A DNA stretch of 64,000 bases from Gemmatimonas sp. (GCF_031426495.1 NZ_JANPLK010000015.1:1-64000); one strand, 5' to 3'; shown: positions 49,552-59,927, numbered from the stretch's first letter. The notes: a model not told the origin generated them from the letters alone. Program-made: numbers and translations.

Positions 49552-51989
49552 CACGCCGCCCGTCCGTGAACGTCTGCGCTCGGCTCCGCAGCGACCGATC
49601 GATCCACATCCAGGCCGGTACCACGCAGCGCGGCGTCGTACAACTGGTCGTGAAGTGCCGTGATGTGCCGCAGCGCGGCCTCCCGCTCGATCCACGCGGC
49701 GGCACGGTCGGCGCGCGCGCGCGCCTCCACCGGCTGTCGCAGCAGAGTGGCCAGTGCGTCCGCGAGCGCATTCACGTGGCCGGTGCGATAGCTCAAACCG
49801 CGTCCCTGGGCCACGAGATCACGCGATCCGCGGGCGTCAGAGGTGATCACGGGTACGTGCATCGCCATTGCCTCGAGCAGGCAACGCGGCAATCCCTCAC
49901 GCTTCGACGGCAGCAGCAGGGCATCCGTGCTGGCCACGACGGCAGCCACGTCGCGACGATGTCCGAGAAAGCGCACGTGATCCGCCACGCCCCGCGCCAC
50001 CGCGAGCGCCTCGACGGTGGCACGACGCGGGCCGTCGCCAAGAAAGAGTACGGTCGGCATGGCCGTGACCCGACTCGCGAGCAGCGCGAGCGCCTCGATC
50101 ACATCCGCCTGGCGTTTGTTGCGGTTGAACTCAGCCACCACGGCGATCAGTGGCTGCGATTCGCCGAAGCCCAGCCCGTGTCGCGTGGTGCGCCGATCGA
50201 CGGCCGACGCGGCATGATAGTGACGCGCGTCGACGCCGATGCCGGGGTGATGCACGATCCGGCCAGGCGGCGCCAGCTGATCCTTCGTCGCGATTGCGAG
50301 GTCATCGGCATTGATCACGACGAGGTAGTCCGTCCACGCCGCCGCCGTGCGCTCGACCGCGCGGAACAGCGCGTTGCGCAAGCGACTGGCGCCCGGATAC
50401 GCGTGAAAGCCATGCGCCGTGTAGATCACCTTCGTCGTTGGTGCACGATCTCGCAGCGCGAAGCGCGTGATCCAAGCCGCGATCGGCGTATGCACATGCA
50501 CGAGATCGTAGGCGCCATCGGCCACGATGGCGCGCACCTGTCGCGGCGCGCCCCAGAGCGCGCGCCACGTACGCCACGCGTGCCGCACCCCGCCTACACG
50601 ACGCTGCCACGAGGCATCGAACAGCCGGTCGTAGTGCATGCCAAGTCCGGCGTGCGTCGTGGCACCGGCTGCCAGCGCATCCACCTGCCAGCCGCGCGCA
50701 CGGAAGTGATCGGCATAGGGCAACAGAAACGCACTCAGTGTCGTGCTGATGGTCGTGACCACCAGCACTCGTGGTGCCCGCTCGACTGGTGCGGCGCGAT
50801 GCAAGGGCACCGATGCGGTACCAGCGCTCGCCGAGACCCACAGGCGTGCATAGGCAGCGCACTCGATCGGCGCCGCGTACTGCGCTCGTATGCGTGCCGT
50901 CGCCAGGTGCCCGCACTCGGCGCGTCGGGCCTCATGGTTGACCAGTCGAAGCGCCGCGTCCGTCAGGGCGGTCACATCACCAACCGGGGCGACCTCGCCA
51001 CTTCGGCCGACAAGCTGCGCCGCGTCGCCGACGTCGGTAACGACACAGGGCACGCCGCAGCTCATCGCCTCGGCCACGGCATTGGGGCTTCCTTCGCTAC
51101 GCGACGTGAGCATTACGAGGTCGCACGCGTTGTAGATCGCGGGCATGTCGCGGCGCTCGCCGCAGCGCACCACGCGACGGCCAAGCGCTGGTACCTCGGA
51201 GACCCGCGCTGCCATTGCTGCGTCGAGCGGACATGGCTGCGCTGCGGTGCCCGCTTCGGTACCCGTACCAACCAACAGGAAGTGGATGTTCGAAGTTCGC
51301 GCGGCGATCTGTGCGGCCACGCGAAGAAAGGTGTCGTGGTCCTTGAGCGGATCCACCCGCGCGGCCATGCCGATCACGACGGCGTTGGCCGGAACGCCGA
51401 GCACTTGTCGGGTGGCAGACCGGCTTGCCGCATTCGGCGTGAAGCGCTCGGTATCGACCCCATTGGGTATCACAACCGTACGCGTGGCGGCGTAACCAAG
51501 CGCCTCGTGCTGGCGCGCCGCGCGTGACGAGTTGTAGATCACCGCCTGCGGGTGACTCGAGAAGCGCGCCATGAGCTGTATGAGCCAACGCAGCTTTCTC
51601 GGCTCCGATTCCCACGCGTCGAGCGCGTGCCGGACGTTCCACAGCACCGGCCAATGTTCGCGACTCGTCATCGAGAGTAACGAGGCTGCGAAGCTGGCGT
51701 GGTACATCCATCCCTGAATCACGTCGGCCCGTACGTCCCGCGCGATTGCCCGCAGGTCGCGTAACGCCTTCCATGAGGCGTGTCCGCGTGCGAGTCCGAG
51801 TGCACGGACGTTCACGCCCATCGCCTCCAGCTCGTTGGCACGCGTGCCACGCGTGGTCAGTGAGACCACCGCGTGGCGCGACGGATCCTCCGCGCCGCGA
51901 ATGACACGGACGAGGCTCGCCTCAGCACCACCGGTTCCGAGACCGGTGATGATGTGCAGCAGACGAGGAGACGCGGTGGACGTGGGCAT
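49551..51989 (-). CDS. Tandem GT4 glycosyltransferase fusion
   Basis: An 812-residue protein made of two GT-B family 4 glycosyltransferases. The first (about 8-385) has ITGLGTGGAEASLVRV, an NGVDTERF hinge and the donor-site SRSEGSPNAVAEAMSCGVP. The second (about 400-790) has VHVHTPIAAWITR, TAHGFHAYPG, HPGIGVDARHY and SKREGLPRCLLEAMAMHVP. Two adding steps of the repeat unit may therefore be done by one chain. Sequence between them (385-400) is a short Ala/Pro linker. It is in mid operon, 8 nt after the Wzz-like gene. Confidence 0.92.
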   Translation of the reverse strand: MPTSTASPRLLHIITGLGTGGAEASLVRVIRGAEDPSRHAVVSLTTRGTRANELEAMGVNVRALGLARGHASWKALRDLRAIARDVRADVIQGWMYHASFAASLLSMTSREHWPVLWNVRHALDAWESEPRKLRWLIQLMARFSSHPQAVIYNSSRAARQHEALGYAATRTVVIPNGVDTERFTPNAASRSATRQVLGVPANAVVIGMAARVDPLKDHDTFLRVAAQIAARTSNIHFLLVGTGTEAGTAAQPCPLDAAMAARVSEVPALGRRVVRCGERRDMPAIYNACDLVMLTSRSEGSPNAVAEAMSCGVPCVVTDVGDAAQLVGRSGEVAPVGDVTALTDAALRLVNHEARRAECGHLATARIRAQYAAPIECAAYARLWVSASAGTASVPLHRAAPVERAPRVLVVTTISTTLSAFLLPYADHFRARGWQVDALAAGATTHAGLGMHYDRLFDASWQRRVGGVRHAWRTWRALWGAPRQVRAIVADGAYDLVHVHTPIAAWITRFALRDRAPTTKVIYTAHGFHAYPGASRLRNALFRAVERTAAAWTDYLVVINADDLAIATKDQLAPPGRIVHHPGIGVDARHYHAASAVDRRTTRHGLGFGESQPLIAVVAEFNRNKRQADVIEALALLASRVTAMPTVLFLGDGPRRATVEALAVARGVADHVRFLGHRRDVAAVVASTDALLLPSKREGLPRCLLEAMAMHVPVITSDARGSRDLVAQGRGLSYRTGHVNALADALATLLRQPVEARARADRAAAWIEREAALRHITALHDQLYDAALRGTGLDVDRSVAAEPSADVHGRAA

Positions 51990-51997
51990 GGTGCAGC

Positions 51998-53107
51998 TCA
52001 GGCGGCGCGCGAGTGGTCGTCAGAACGCGACTTTGTCTTCAGACGCCACGGATACCGAAGGTCGCCCGCAGCCTCGGCGGCGAGGGATTCCATTTCCGCC
52101 GACAACGCGGGGTTCAGCACGGCGAGGCGTCGACGCCACTCGCCAGCCAGCACCAGCGCCAGCAGCACCGTGAACGAAACGATCGCCGCGAACAGCGCCT
52201 TCAAGACGAGTCGTCGGCTATCCGGCAGCGCCGGCCGGACCGGTGCTTCGACTACCGTAATCACGGGCAGATTGCGGCTCTCTTCGAGGCGTGCTTGCTC
52301 GAGCCCTTGCGCGAGGCCGGACACCACCTGCTGTCGCAGATTCACCTCGCGACGGAGCCGGTCCTCCTGCAGGACCAGTTGCGGCGCACCACTGAACACG
52401 CGATTGCTGCGCAGGAAGTCTTCGAGCCGGTCTTCGGCCACACGCAGTTCGCCGCGTGCCATGGAGAGGCGGGCGTCGGTGAAGACGCGTTCCTGCGATG
52501 CCTGCGCCTGTTGCGCCATCACATTCAAGCGATTCAACTCTTCGAGGGCGCGCGCTGCCACCTGGCGGGCCAGTTCGGGGTCATCGAGACGCACCGAAAG
52601 ACGCACCAGTCCGGTCTTGATCCCCACGCTGGCGCTCACCATCGTGCGCAACTGGCGTAGCGCGAGTTCGGCGCGGCGTGCCGTATCGGCAACGCCCGGC
52701 ACCAAATGCATGGACAATTCGACTGGCTTGCCGCTCGCCGTGGTGTATCGGCTGGCCAGCAGCTGTCGCATCATCCCGTCGCCACGCAACACATCGGCGT
52801 AGAAGTCGGGAGATTGCCCCGCCTGCGCGTTCGGCACGTTCACGCCGAATTGCGCCGCCAGTCCCGCCAAGCGCGAGATGCCACCGCCAGGCGATTGTGC
52901 GACGAAAGCGGCCTGCGAGACCCATTGTCGGTCCGCCAGCAGTCCGACGCCAACCACGGTCGCGGCCAGCAGCATCGGCACGAACAACAGCAGCCGTCGC
53001 TTGCGCAGTGCCAGTCGCAACACGTCGAGCGCCGTCAATGTGCTGTGCGGCGACGAGGGCACGATGGCGCCCGTGACCGCAGCGGAGGAAATCGGTGTTG
53101 GTGTCAT
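51998..53107 (-). CDS. Wzz-type polysaccharide chain-length / co-polymerase protein
   Basis: A 369-residue protein with two membrane segments (about 38-58 and 308-330) flanking a periplasmic region whose second half (about 180-285) is coiled coil, the plan of Wzz/PCP proteins. The proline-rich VVEAPVRPALPDSRR before TM2 is characteristic. There is no C-terminal tyrosine-kinase domain, so it is a PCP-1/PCP-3-like form. It should set polymer length with the ligase/polymerase gene. ATGA overlaps the stop of the upstream glycosyltransferase. Confidence 0.88.
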   Translation of the reverse strand: MTPTPISSAAVTGAIVPSSPHSTLTALDVLRLALRKRRLLLFVPMLLAATVVGVGLLADRQWVSQAAFVAQSPGGGISRLAGLAAQFGVNVPNAQAGQSPDFYADVLRGDGMMRQLLASRYTTASGKPVELSMHLVPGVADTARRAELALRQLRTMVSASVGIKTGLVRLSVRLDDPELARQVAARALEELNRLNVMAQQAQASQERVFTDARLSMARGELRVAEDRLEDFLRSNRVFSGAPQLVLQEDRLRREVNLRQQVVSGLAQGLEQARLEESRNLPVITVVEAPVRPALPDSRRLVLKALFAAIVSFTVLLALVLAGEWRRRLAVLNPALSAEMESLAAEAAGDLRYPWRLKTKSRSDDHSRAA

Positions 53108-54294
53108 ACGGTGTCCACCTGAAACAGGGACTGCAGGGCGGCAGCAGTGCGCGATGCCGCTGCCCCGAGACTGAAATTGGAGACGATGTGGGAACGACTG
53201 TCTTGTGCGAGTGCGGCCGCGCAGCGCGCACGCAGTCGAGTCAGTCCGATGGCGAAGGCGTCAACCGAGCCGACCGGCGCGACCTCGCCGAGTCCGGCGA
53301 CGATGTCCGCCGAGGCGCCACAGTCGGTGACAATGGCCGGAACGCCGCAGGACATCGCCTCCGCGACGACGTTGGGAAATCCTTCACGGCGCGACGTCAG
53401 CGCGAGCAGATCGAACGCGGGATATATCGTGCTGGTATCCGCTTGACCGCCCACGAGGTGCACACGGCTCGCGATGCCCAGTGCCTCCGCGAGCTGCTCG
53501 AGCGAGGCGACGCGATCGGGATCACCATGGCCCACGCACACGAGGTGACACGCCACGTCACTCGCGCACGCGACGGCAAACGCACGCAGCAGCAGTTCGT
53601 GATCCTTCACGGGATCCAGGCGACCCACGTGCCCGACGATGGTCGCATCCGTCGGAATGGACCAGATGCCGCGCCAGTACGCGCGCGATACCGGCGATGG
53701 CATGAACCGCGTGACATCGATGCCGTTGGGTACCACCACGCCATGGGGCGCATTGGAAACGACCGCACGATAGCTGTCGAGTCCCGCGCGGCTATTGGCG
53801 ATCAGGAGATCCGCCCGCGGCGTGGAGCGTTTGGCGAGCGTGCGAACAAGACGTGCCTTGAGCTGCGGCGACTGCGCATCGTAGTCGCTGGTGCGAAGCC
53901 CGAGCACGACTCGTGGGCGGCGGGCGGCTGGGATACACGAAACCGCTGCCAACGCCAGCAGCCATTGCACTTCGAGAAAGGCGTACACGACCTGCGGTTT
54001 CGAGATCGTGAGCCATCGCGTCAGCGCCGGCATGGCCGTGAACGCGAGACCGGCGACGCGCGGCAGCACATGCAGCGTGAGTCCGAGCGACTCAACTACC
54101 GGGCGCAGGGCCCCATCAGCCAACGTCACCAGGTCGACGGTGTGGCCGTCGCGCTGCAACTCGGACGCCAGCGCGATCGCCTGCGTTTCGGCGCCACCGA
54201 TACCCAACCCGCCCAGCAGCATGACCACCCGCAAGGCGGATGGTGCGGCGGTGTCATTCCGAATAAGCGTGCGGTCGCTCATCGTGGCGCTCAT
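53104..54294 (-). CDS. GT4 glycosyltransferase
   Basis: A 396-residue GT-B family 4 enzyme with LGGLGIGGAETQAIALA at the N-terminus, NGIDVTRFMP at the hinge and SRREGFPNVVAEAMSCGVPAIVTD at the donor site. The start at 54294 overlaps the upstream stop (ATGA); an ATG four codons later is an alternative. A long upstream in-frame stretch lies in the ligase gene and is not coding. Adds a sugar to the lipid-linked repeat; donor unknown. Confidence 0.93.
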   Translation of the reverse strand: MSATMSDRTLIRNDTAAPSALRVVMLLGGLGIGGAETQAIALASELQRDGHTVDLVTLADGALRPVVESLGLTLHVLPRVAGLAFTAMPALTRWLTISKPQVVYAFLEVQWLLALAAVSCIPAARRPRVVLGLRTSDYDAQSPQLKARLVRTLAKRSTPRADLLIANSRAGLDSYRAVVSNAPHGVVVPNGIDVTRFMPSPVSRAYWRGIWSIPTDATIVGHVGRLDPVKDHELLLRAFAVACASDVACHLVCVGHGDPDRVASLEQLAEALGIASRVHLVGGQADTSTIYPAFDLLALTSRREGFPNVVAEAMSCGVPAIVTDCGASADIVAGLGEVAPVGSVDAFAIGLTRLRARCAAALAQDSRSHIVSNFSLGAAASRTAAALQSLFQVDTV

Positions 54295-55520
54295 GGTACG
54301 GACTCGGGATCGAGTCGATCCGGGAGTGCGGTGATGAGCGCCAAGCCGATCAAGATGAACGCGTCGTCGGCCACGTTGTGCGAGAACAGCCCCCAGAGGG
54401 CGACGAACGTCACGAACGCCTGCGCCGCGCCATGGTACACGCGAAGCGCGCGTGGCCGGTGACGCGGCCACGCCAGGAACAACAGACCAGGCATCAGCAG
54501 CGCGCCGAGTACGCCATACTCGGCGACGTGTCGTACGTAGATGTTGTGAGTGGACTCGGGTTCGTTCCACTCCACCGTGGCGCCCGTGCCGAATCCGGTG
54601 AGCGGGCGCTCGCCGAATAGGTCGAGCGCATGCATGGCCAGCTGCGATCGTGACGACGCGCTCACATCGGCACTGAGTTCTTCACGCGACCCGATTCCGA
54701 GGCGCTGTTTCACGAAGCGTTCGGCGCCACCGCTCAGGTAACTCAGCTCACCGCTGGCCATCATGGCGCCCATGACCGACGCCACGAGCAGCGTGCCGCC
54801 GCCGGTCAGCAGGGACAGTCGCTTCACGCGCAGCAGGCGCGACGCAAGCAGCACGGCAACGACGATGCCGAAGCAGAGCAGGGCCCCGCGCGACAGCGTG
54901 AGGAACACGCCGGCACCGACGATCAGCACAAATGCCTCGCGTAGGCGCGCCGGCACAACCGGGAGGGCCAGCAGCATGCCGCTCACGAGTGCGGCGCCGG
55001 CGATGTTCGGGTTCACGTAGAAGCTGGCCGATCGACCCAGCGCCATGCTGAACGTCATCGGGTGCGTGATCTCCCAGACGTTGATCGCCACCGTGATCAG
55101 TGTGCAGACGGCAACGGCACGGCGCGTGAGGGTCCGTGTCGATGCATCGGCCATCAACAGGGAGAATCCCACCAGCAGCATGGCCGACAATGTGCGCGTC
55201 TGCGCCTCCTGCAGTGCCACCTCGCTGCCCGACGACCAGAGGAACGCGAGCATGGCGAAGCACGCGCTCGCCGCGCTCCAGGCTTTCAGGCGCGCACCGC
55301 CGAGCCGCGCGGGTTCGAGCAGCACCGCTACGCCGGCACATGCGAGCACCACCAGCATGAATGCCAGTGGTGGCAACGGAATCGCGCCCGTGTTGAAGGC
55401 CCACGTGCTGAAGCCTGAGAACAGAAAGGCAACGGCCACCAACGCACCGACGCTTCGGGCGACGCGCGCCAGCGTCGACGTACCGACGATGACGGCCGTG
55501 GGAATCATGGCGGCTGTCAT
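54291..55520 (-). CDS. O-antigen ligase/polymerase-like membrane protein
   Basis: A 409-residue protein with about 10-12 membrane segments and a periplasmic loop containing SRSQLAMHALDLFGERPLTGFGTGATV and the STHNIYVRHVAEYGVLG motif, which are typical of the Wzy_C/WaaL family. It polymerises or ligates glycan units in the periplasm. ATGA overlap with the upstream gene supports the start at 55520. Confidence 0.9.
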   Translation of the reverse strand: MTAAMIPTAVIVGTSTLARVARSVGALVAVAFLFSGFSTWAFNTGAIPLPPLAFMLVVLACAGVAVLLEPARLGGARLKAWSAASACFAMLAFLWSSGSEVALQEAQTRTLSAMLLVGFSLLMADASTRTLTRRAVAVCTLITVAINVWEITHPMTFSMALGRSASFYVNPNIAGAALVSGMLLALPVVPARLREAFVLIVGAGVFLTLSRGALLCFGIVVAVLLASRLLRVKRLSLLTGGGTLLVASVMGAMMASGELSYLSGGAERFVKQRLGIGSREELSADVSASSRSQLAMHALDLFGERPLTGFGTGATVEWNEPESTHNIYVRHVAEYGVLGALLMPGLLFLAWPRHRPRALRVYHGAAQAFVTFVALWGLFSHNVADDAFILIGLALITALPDRLDPESVP

Positions 55521-56617
55521 GCGGCGCGCCGGCGCGAGGCGACGAACACATCGTCCCACGCTTGCAGCATGCGTGCGGGTGCGAAGCGCTGCGTCGACGC
55601 CCGCGCTGATTCGCCCAACTGACTCCGGAACACCGGATTGTCCAGCACACGTGTGATAGCGTCGGCGAGGGCGGCGGCATCGTCTACCGGTACGAGCAAC
55701 CCCAAGGCATCGTGCTCCAGCAAGTCCGACGGCCCCGAGTCGCAGTCGGTGGCGACACACGCGCAGCCGCACGCCATCGCCTCGAGTAGCACATTCGGGA
55801 AGCCCTCGTAGCGCGAGGAGAGTACGAATACCGCCGACCCGGCGAGTACCGCGTCAACCGTGGATGTCCGGCCAGGGAGGGTTACGACGGCGTCGAGCCC
55901 AAGCTCCCGCACCTGCGCTTCCAACGACGCGCGCAGCGGCCCTTCGCCGCTGATCACCAGACGCCACGCCGGGTGGGTGCGGTGCACGAGCGCGAAGGCG
56001 CGGAGCAACGTGTCGAAGCCCTTCTGCGGCACCAGTCGACCAACGGCAGCGATCGTCGCGGCGCGGTCACCGGCGGCGACCGGCGGCGCGGCGACTTCGC
56101 GGAGCGGATTCCCAATCACATGCACGCGGGATGCCGAGACGTGCGTCTCGGCCCACGAACGCACGCGCTCCGTTTGGACCACCAGTGCAGTCGCACCGCG
56201 GTAGGTACGTCGTCGCAGCATCGACCACGCAGTACCGATGTCATGCCGTCGCGGATCGATGCGCTCCGATATCACGACCGGAATGCCGAGTCCGCGGGCG
56301 GCCAGCAGCGTGCTCACGTTGGTGCGGTCGGTGAAGCTCACGATGACATCGAGTGCGACACTGCGCAGGGCGCGCCGCAACGTACGAAGCCGAGCCACGT
56401 TGGCCCGGATTGCCCCGAGTGACGACGAGCTCACGCCGGCAATGTCGAGCGCGACGCGCGTGACGCCGACTGGCACCGCGTGAAAATCCTGACTCCCATC
56501 ATCGAACGTGAACAACGTGACGGTGTCGCCGCGCGCCGCCCACGCGGTGCACAGCGACAACATGACGCGTTCGGCGCCGCCGGATCCCAGCGAGGCGATC
56601 ACGCAGCCGATGCGCAC
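55517..56617 (-). CDS. GT4 glycosyltransferase
   Basis: A 366-residue GT-B enzyme beginning with GTG; GGAGG lies 5 nt upstream and the start falls 18 nt inside the flippase gene. IGCVIASLGSGGAERVMLSL, GRLVPQKGFDTLLRAF and SRYEGFPNVLLEAMACGCACVATD are the usual GT4 segments. Its sequence is closer to GalNAc/GlcNAc-transferase-like GT4 proteins (PglA/WbbL region), but the donor is uncertain. Confidence 0.93.
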   Translation of the reverse strand: MRIGCVIASLGSGGAERVMLSLCTAWAARGDTVTLFTFDDGSQDFHAVPVGVTRVALDIAGVSSSSLGAIRANVARLRTLRRALRSVALDVIVSFTDRTNVSTLLAARGLGIPVVISERIDPRRHDIGTAWSMLRRRTYRGATALVVQTERVRSWAETHVSASRVHVIGNPLREVAAPPVAAGDRAATIAAVGRLVPQKGFDTLLRAFALVHRTHPAWRLVISGEGPLRASLEAQVRELGLDAVVTLPGRTSTVDAVLAGSAVFVLSSRYEGFPNVLLEAMACGCACVATDCDSGPSDLLEHDALGLLVPVDDAAALADAITRVLDNPVFRSQLGESARASTQRFAPARMLQAWDDVFVASRRRAA

Positions 56618-58020
56618 GATGCCTCCGCGACACGGGTGAGTGGCGACCCGGAATCGGGCTGCACCACGCGGATCGACTCCGCTTCCGCCGCCCGCAACCG
56701 CCGGTGTGCGACGACGGCGAGATAGGCGCACGAGACCGCGTACACGGCAGCGGTGGAGAGTGCAATGCCGGCGACACCGTACCGGCGCATGAACACGACG
56801 TTCAAGCCGATGTTCACGACGAGATTGATCGCCGAGCCGATCGTCAACAGACGGTTCGCTTGCAGCGCGGAGATCAGTCGCACGTACAGAATGCCGAGCA
56901 GATGTCCCGGGACTTGCAACAGGTACGCCGCCTGGACGCGCGAGACCGTCACCGTCTCCACGGCGGAGAAGGCACCGCGCTCGAACAGGAGCTGGACGAT
57001 CGGCACTGAGAAGAACATCAGCGCGATGGTCACGGGAATCGTCGTGCCGAGCAGCAGCCAGCGGAGCCGGCGTTCGAGCTCTCGCAGCGCCGTCCACTCG
57101 GCACGCGCCACCAACGCCGAGAGATGAGGCAGCAGCGTCGTGCTGAGCGCCATCGCGCCGACGGTCATGAGTACCGAGCTGAGTTTGGTGCCGTAGCCGA
57201 GCGCGGACACGCTGCCGACCGGCAGCCAAGCAGCCATCGTCTGGTCGACCAGCGTGGTCGCACTCATCAGGATCGCGCCGGCCACGGCCGGTAGGTACTG
57301 CACCCGCACGCGCGCCAACGCGGTGCTCAAGGCGGCGCGCTCATGGTGGGGAACACGGGACATGGCGACGCCGCGAATTGACAGGCCATGCACCCGCAGC
57401 GACCATGCAAGCCAGGCGGCCTGCGCCAATGTACCGGCGAGCAGGCCAGCCACCATCGTCCACACCGTCGGGTCAGGCACGAACGCGATGCCGAGCGCGA
57501 TGCCAAGCGGCTGTGCAATCGGCGCGAACGCACTGGCGCGATACGCTCCCTCAGCGGCCAGCAGTCCGCTCCATGCTGCGCAGACGCCCTGCAGCAGCGT
57601 GAACGGCGCGAGCACGAAGGCGAGCAGTGGAAGCATATCGCGCGTATCGGCGTCGAGTCGCGCGCCAGGAAGCCACCCGAGCAGCACGGAGGCGAGCGCG
57701 GCGACACCTGAGAGTACGACCAGCCAGCGATAGCTCTGTCGCAGCACGGCACCGGCAAGCAGTTTCGCCGACGCGGAGCTGCGATGCTCGCGCTGCGCGA
57801 TGTAGGCAGGTGTGAGCGCCGCTGGCAGCGTGCCCGCCGCAACGCCTATCAAAAAGGTCGGAACCACGAGCGCGAGCAGGAACGCGTCGAGGGCCGCGCC
57901 ATTGCCGAACTGGGCGGCGACGAGACTGTCCTTGAGCAGCGCCACGAGCTTCACCGCAGCGGTCAGTCCGCCCACGGCCAATGCAGCGCGAAGCAGGCCG
58001 CGCATCAGCCGTGTCTCCAT
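56599..58020 (-). CDS. MurJ/Wzx-like lipid-linked glycan flippase
   Basis: A 473-residue MOP-superfamily (MviN) protein with about 12-14 membrane segments. N-terminal LLKDSLVAAQFGNGAALDAFLLALVVP and ALTPAY follow the MurJ/MviN pattern, and the protein lies in a polysaccharide operon, so it most likely flips an undecaprenyl-linked repeat unit rather than lipid II. It starts 16 nt inside the asparagine synthase gene. Confidence 0.9.
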   Translation of the reverse strand: METRLMRGLLRAALAVGGLTAAVKLVALLKDSLVAAQFGNGAALDAFLLALVVPTFLIGVAAGTLPAALTPAYIAQREHRSSASAKLLAGAVLRQSYRWLVVLSGVAALASVLLGWLPGARLDADTRDMLPLLAFVLAPFTLLQGVCAAWSGLLAAEGAYRASAFAPIAQPLGIALGIAFVPDPTVWTMVAGLLAGTLAQAAWLAWSLRVHGLSIRGVAMSRVPHHERAALSTALARVRVQYLPAVAGAILMSATTLVDQTMAAWLPVGSVSALGYGTKLSSVLMTVGAMALSTTLLPHLSALVARAEWTALRELERRLRWLLLGTTIPVTIALMFFSVPIVQLLFERGAFSAVETVTVSRVQAAYLLQVPGHLLGILYVRLISALQANRLLTIGSAINLVVNIGLNVVFMRRYGVAGIALSTAAVYAVSCAYLAVVAHRRLRAAEAESIRVVQPDSGSPLTRVAEASCASAA

Positions 58021-59927
58021 GCCTGGAACATCAACAGATGCCAGAGCGACGGTGCCCAGTTCCGGCTGCCATCACGGTGTTCCTTCCACGTTTGCAGCAC
58101 CGGCTCGGCGCGGAAGATGCCGTCGCGGCGCAACGCCTCCGGTGACAACAGATCATCCGCCCAGTCCCGCAGGGGACCGCGCAGCCATTCAGCGATCGGC
58201 ACGCCGAATCCTTGCTTAGGCCGGTCAATGAGGGCGCGCGGCACGTAGCGGTCCAGCACCTGTCGGACGATCCACTTGCCCTGGCCAGCGCGCTGCCAGC
58301 AGTTCACGGGAAGCTGCCATGCAAACTCGGCCACCCGGTGGTCGAGCAACGGCGCCCGTGTTTCGAGGCTGGCGGCCATCGCGGCGCGATCGACTTTCAC
58401 GAGAATATCATCAGGCAGGTAGCTGACCTGATCGCGGTACATCATGTCGGCCAGCAGGCCGCCTCGCCCGGGGCTGAACGGGGCGCGGATCGCCGTGTGC
58501 TGCTCGGTGACGCCGGGCAGCAGATCCTGCGGACGACGCCACGCCGACACGAGGTGCAGATAGAAGTCCGGGAAGTTCCGCATGTCGATCAGCGTGGCCA
58601 GTTTGTGCATGCGATCGCCGGTCACGCCGCGCGCCACGAGCCCCATCGGGCCGAGGGCGCGATTCCACGTACCGGCGCCTACGGACGTCACCAGCGCGCG
58701 TGTGGCCCGACGCATCGAGTATGGTACGCGTGAGAGGCGCGGCCACGCCTGCATCGCCAGCGGGTAGCGTGAGTAGCCGCCAAAGAGCTCGTCGCCACCA
58801 TCACCGCTCAACGCCACGGTGACGTGCTCGCGCGCGAGCTTGGACACGAGCACGGTGGGAATCTGCGATGAGTCGGCAAAGGGCTCATTGTAGATGGACG
58901 GGAGCCTTGGGATCACATCGAGTGCGTCTTGTGCCGTGACGAACATCGTCGTGTGTTCGGTCCCGAGGTGGCGCGCGACGGCTTCAGCATGCGGCGCTTC
59001 GTCGAACGCCGACTCGCGAAATCCGATCGTAAACGTGCGCACCGGTCGCGCACTCTGCGCCTGCATCAGCGCCACGATCAAGGACGAATCGATGCCGCCG
59101 GAGAGAAAGGCGCCGAGCGGGACATCGGCGACCATCTGGTCAGCGACCGCGCTCCGCAGCAACGTGTCGAGCTGCTCCACGCGATCCGTGTCGCTGCCAG
59201 CGAAGGGGGTCGCCAGGCCGGCCAGGGCGGCGTCGCGCACGCTCCAATAGCGCGTGGTCTGCGCGCTGCCATACACCGGCGCGGCAAACGTCGCGATCGT
59301 GCCCGGCTCGAGCTTGACCACGTCGCGCAACATGGACATCGGCGCCGGCACGTAGCCGTGACGCAGATACGCGGCGAGCGCTGCCGGCTCGATGTCACTG
59401 GACACGCCGGGCAATGTGCGCAGCGCCGACAGTTCGGACGCGAACGCCAATCCACCGTGACACCGTCCGATGTAGAGCGGCTTCTCGCCGAAGCGGTCAC
59501 GGGCGAGGGAGAGTTGTCCGGCCCCGCGATCCCAGAGCGCGATGGCGAACATGCCGACGCACTGGCCGAGCGCGGCCGCGAACCCGTCACGCTCGATGAG
59601 CGCCAGTAGGACTTCCGTATCCGAGTGGCCGCGGAATGTCGCGCCTTGCGCGTGCAGCGTCTCGCGAAGCACCCGGTAGTTATAGATCTCGCCGTTGAAC
59701 ACGAGCCAGTAGCGCCCCGAGGTCGACATCATCGGCTGCTGGCCAAGGGGGCTGAGGTCGACGATCGAGAGGCGACGATGACCAAGTGCGAGGCCGCGGG
59801 GCGCATCGACCCACAGACCGGATGCGTCGGGCCCCCGATGCACCAATGCATCGGTCATACGCGTCAGCGCAGCTCGCGCTGCCCCGTCGTCGCACGCGCC
59901 CGTCCAGAATCCGGCAATGCCGCACAT
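58005..59927 (-). CDS. asnB: Glutamine-hydrolysing asparagine synthase (amidotransferase)
   Basis: A 640-residue AsnB-type enzyme. Cys2 is the glutaminase nucleophile (MCGIAGFWTG), and the ATP-pyrophosphatase loop LGAFLSGGIDSSLIVALM is intact. In glycan operons such enzymes often amidate uronic acids or amino sugars rather than make asparagine. UDP-glucuronate-producing genes just upstream support a uronamide product, as inference. It is the first gene of the operon, with a hairpin in its leader. Confidence 0.93.
   Translation of the reverse strand: MCGIAGFWTGACDDGAARAALTRMTDALVHRGPDASGLWVDAPRGLALGHRRLSIVDLSPLGQQPMMSTSGRYWLVFNGEIYNYRVLRETLHAQGATFRGHSDTEVLLALIERDGFAAALGQCVGMFAIALWDRGAGQLSLARDRFGEKPLYIGRCHGGLAFASELSALRTLPGVSSDIEPAALAAYLRHGYVPAPMSMLRDVVKLEPGTIATFAAPVYGSAQTTRYWSVRDAALAGLATPFAGSDTDRVEQLDTLLRSAVADQMVADVPLGAFLSGGIDSSLIVALMQAQSARPVRTFTIGFRESAFDEAPHAEAVARHLGTEHTTMFVTAQDALDVIPRLPSIYNEPFADSSQIPTVLVSKLAREHVTVALSGDGGDELFGGYSRYPLAMQAWPRLSRVPYSMRRATRALVTSVGAGTWNRALGPMGLVARGVTGDRMHKLATLIDMRNFPDFYLHLVSAWRRPQDLLPGVTEQHTAIRAPFSPGRGGLLADMMYRDQVSYLPDDILVKVDRAAMAASLETRAPLLDHRVAEFAWQLPVNCWQRAGQGKWIVRQVLDRYVPRALIDRPKQGFGVPIAEWLRGPLRDWADDLLSPEALRRDGIFRAEPVLQTWKEHRDGSRNWAPSLWHLLMFQAWRHG

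Noticed and set aside
49566..51527. 653-codon plus-strand open frame opposite the tandem glycosyltransferase
   Set aside because: It is antisense to a strongly conserved protein, is His/Arg-rich, and has no recognisable domain; long antisense frames are common at this GC content.
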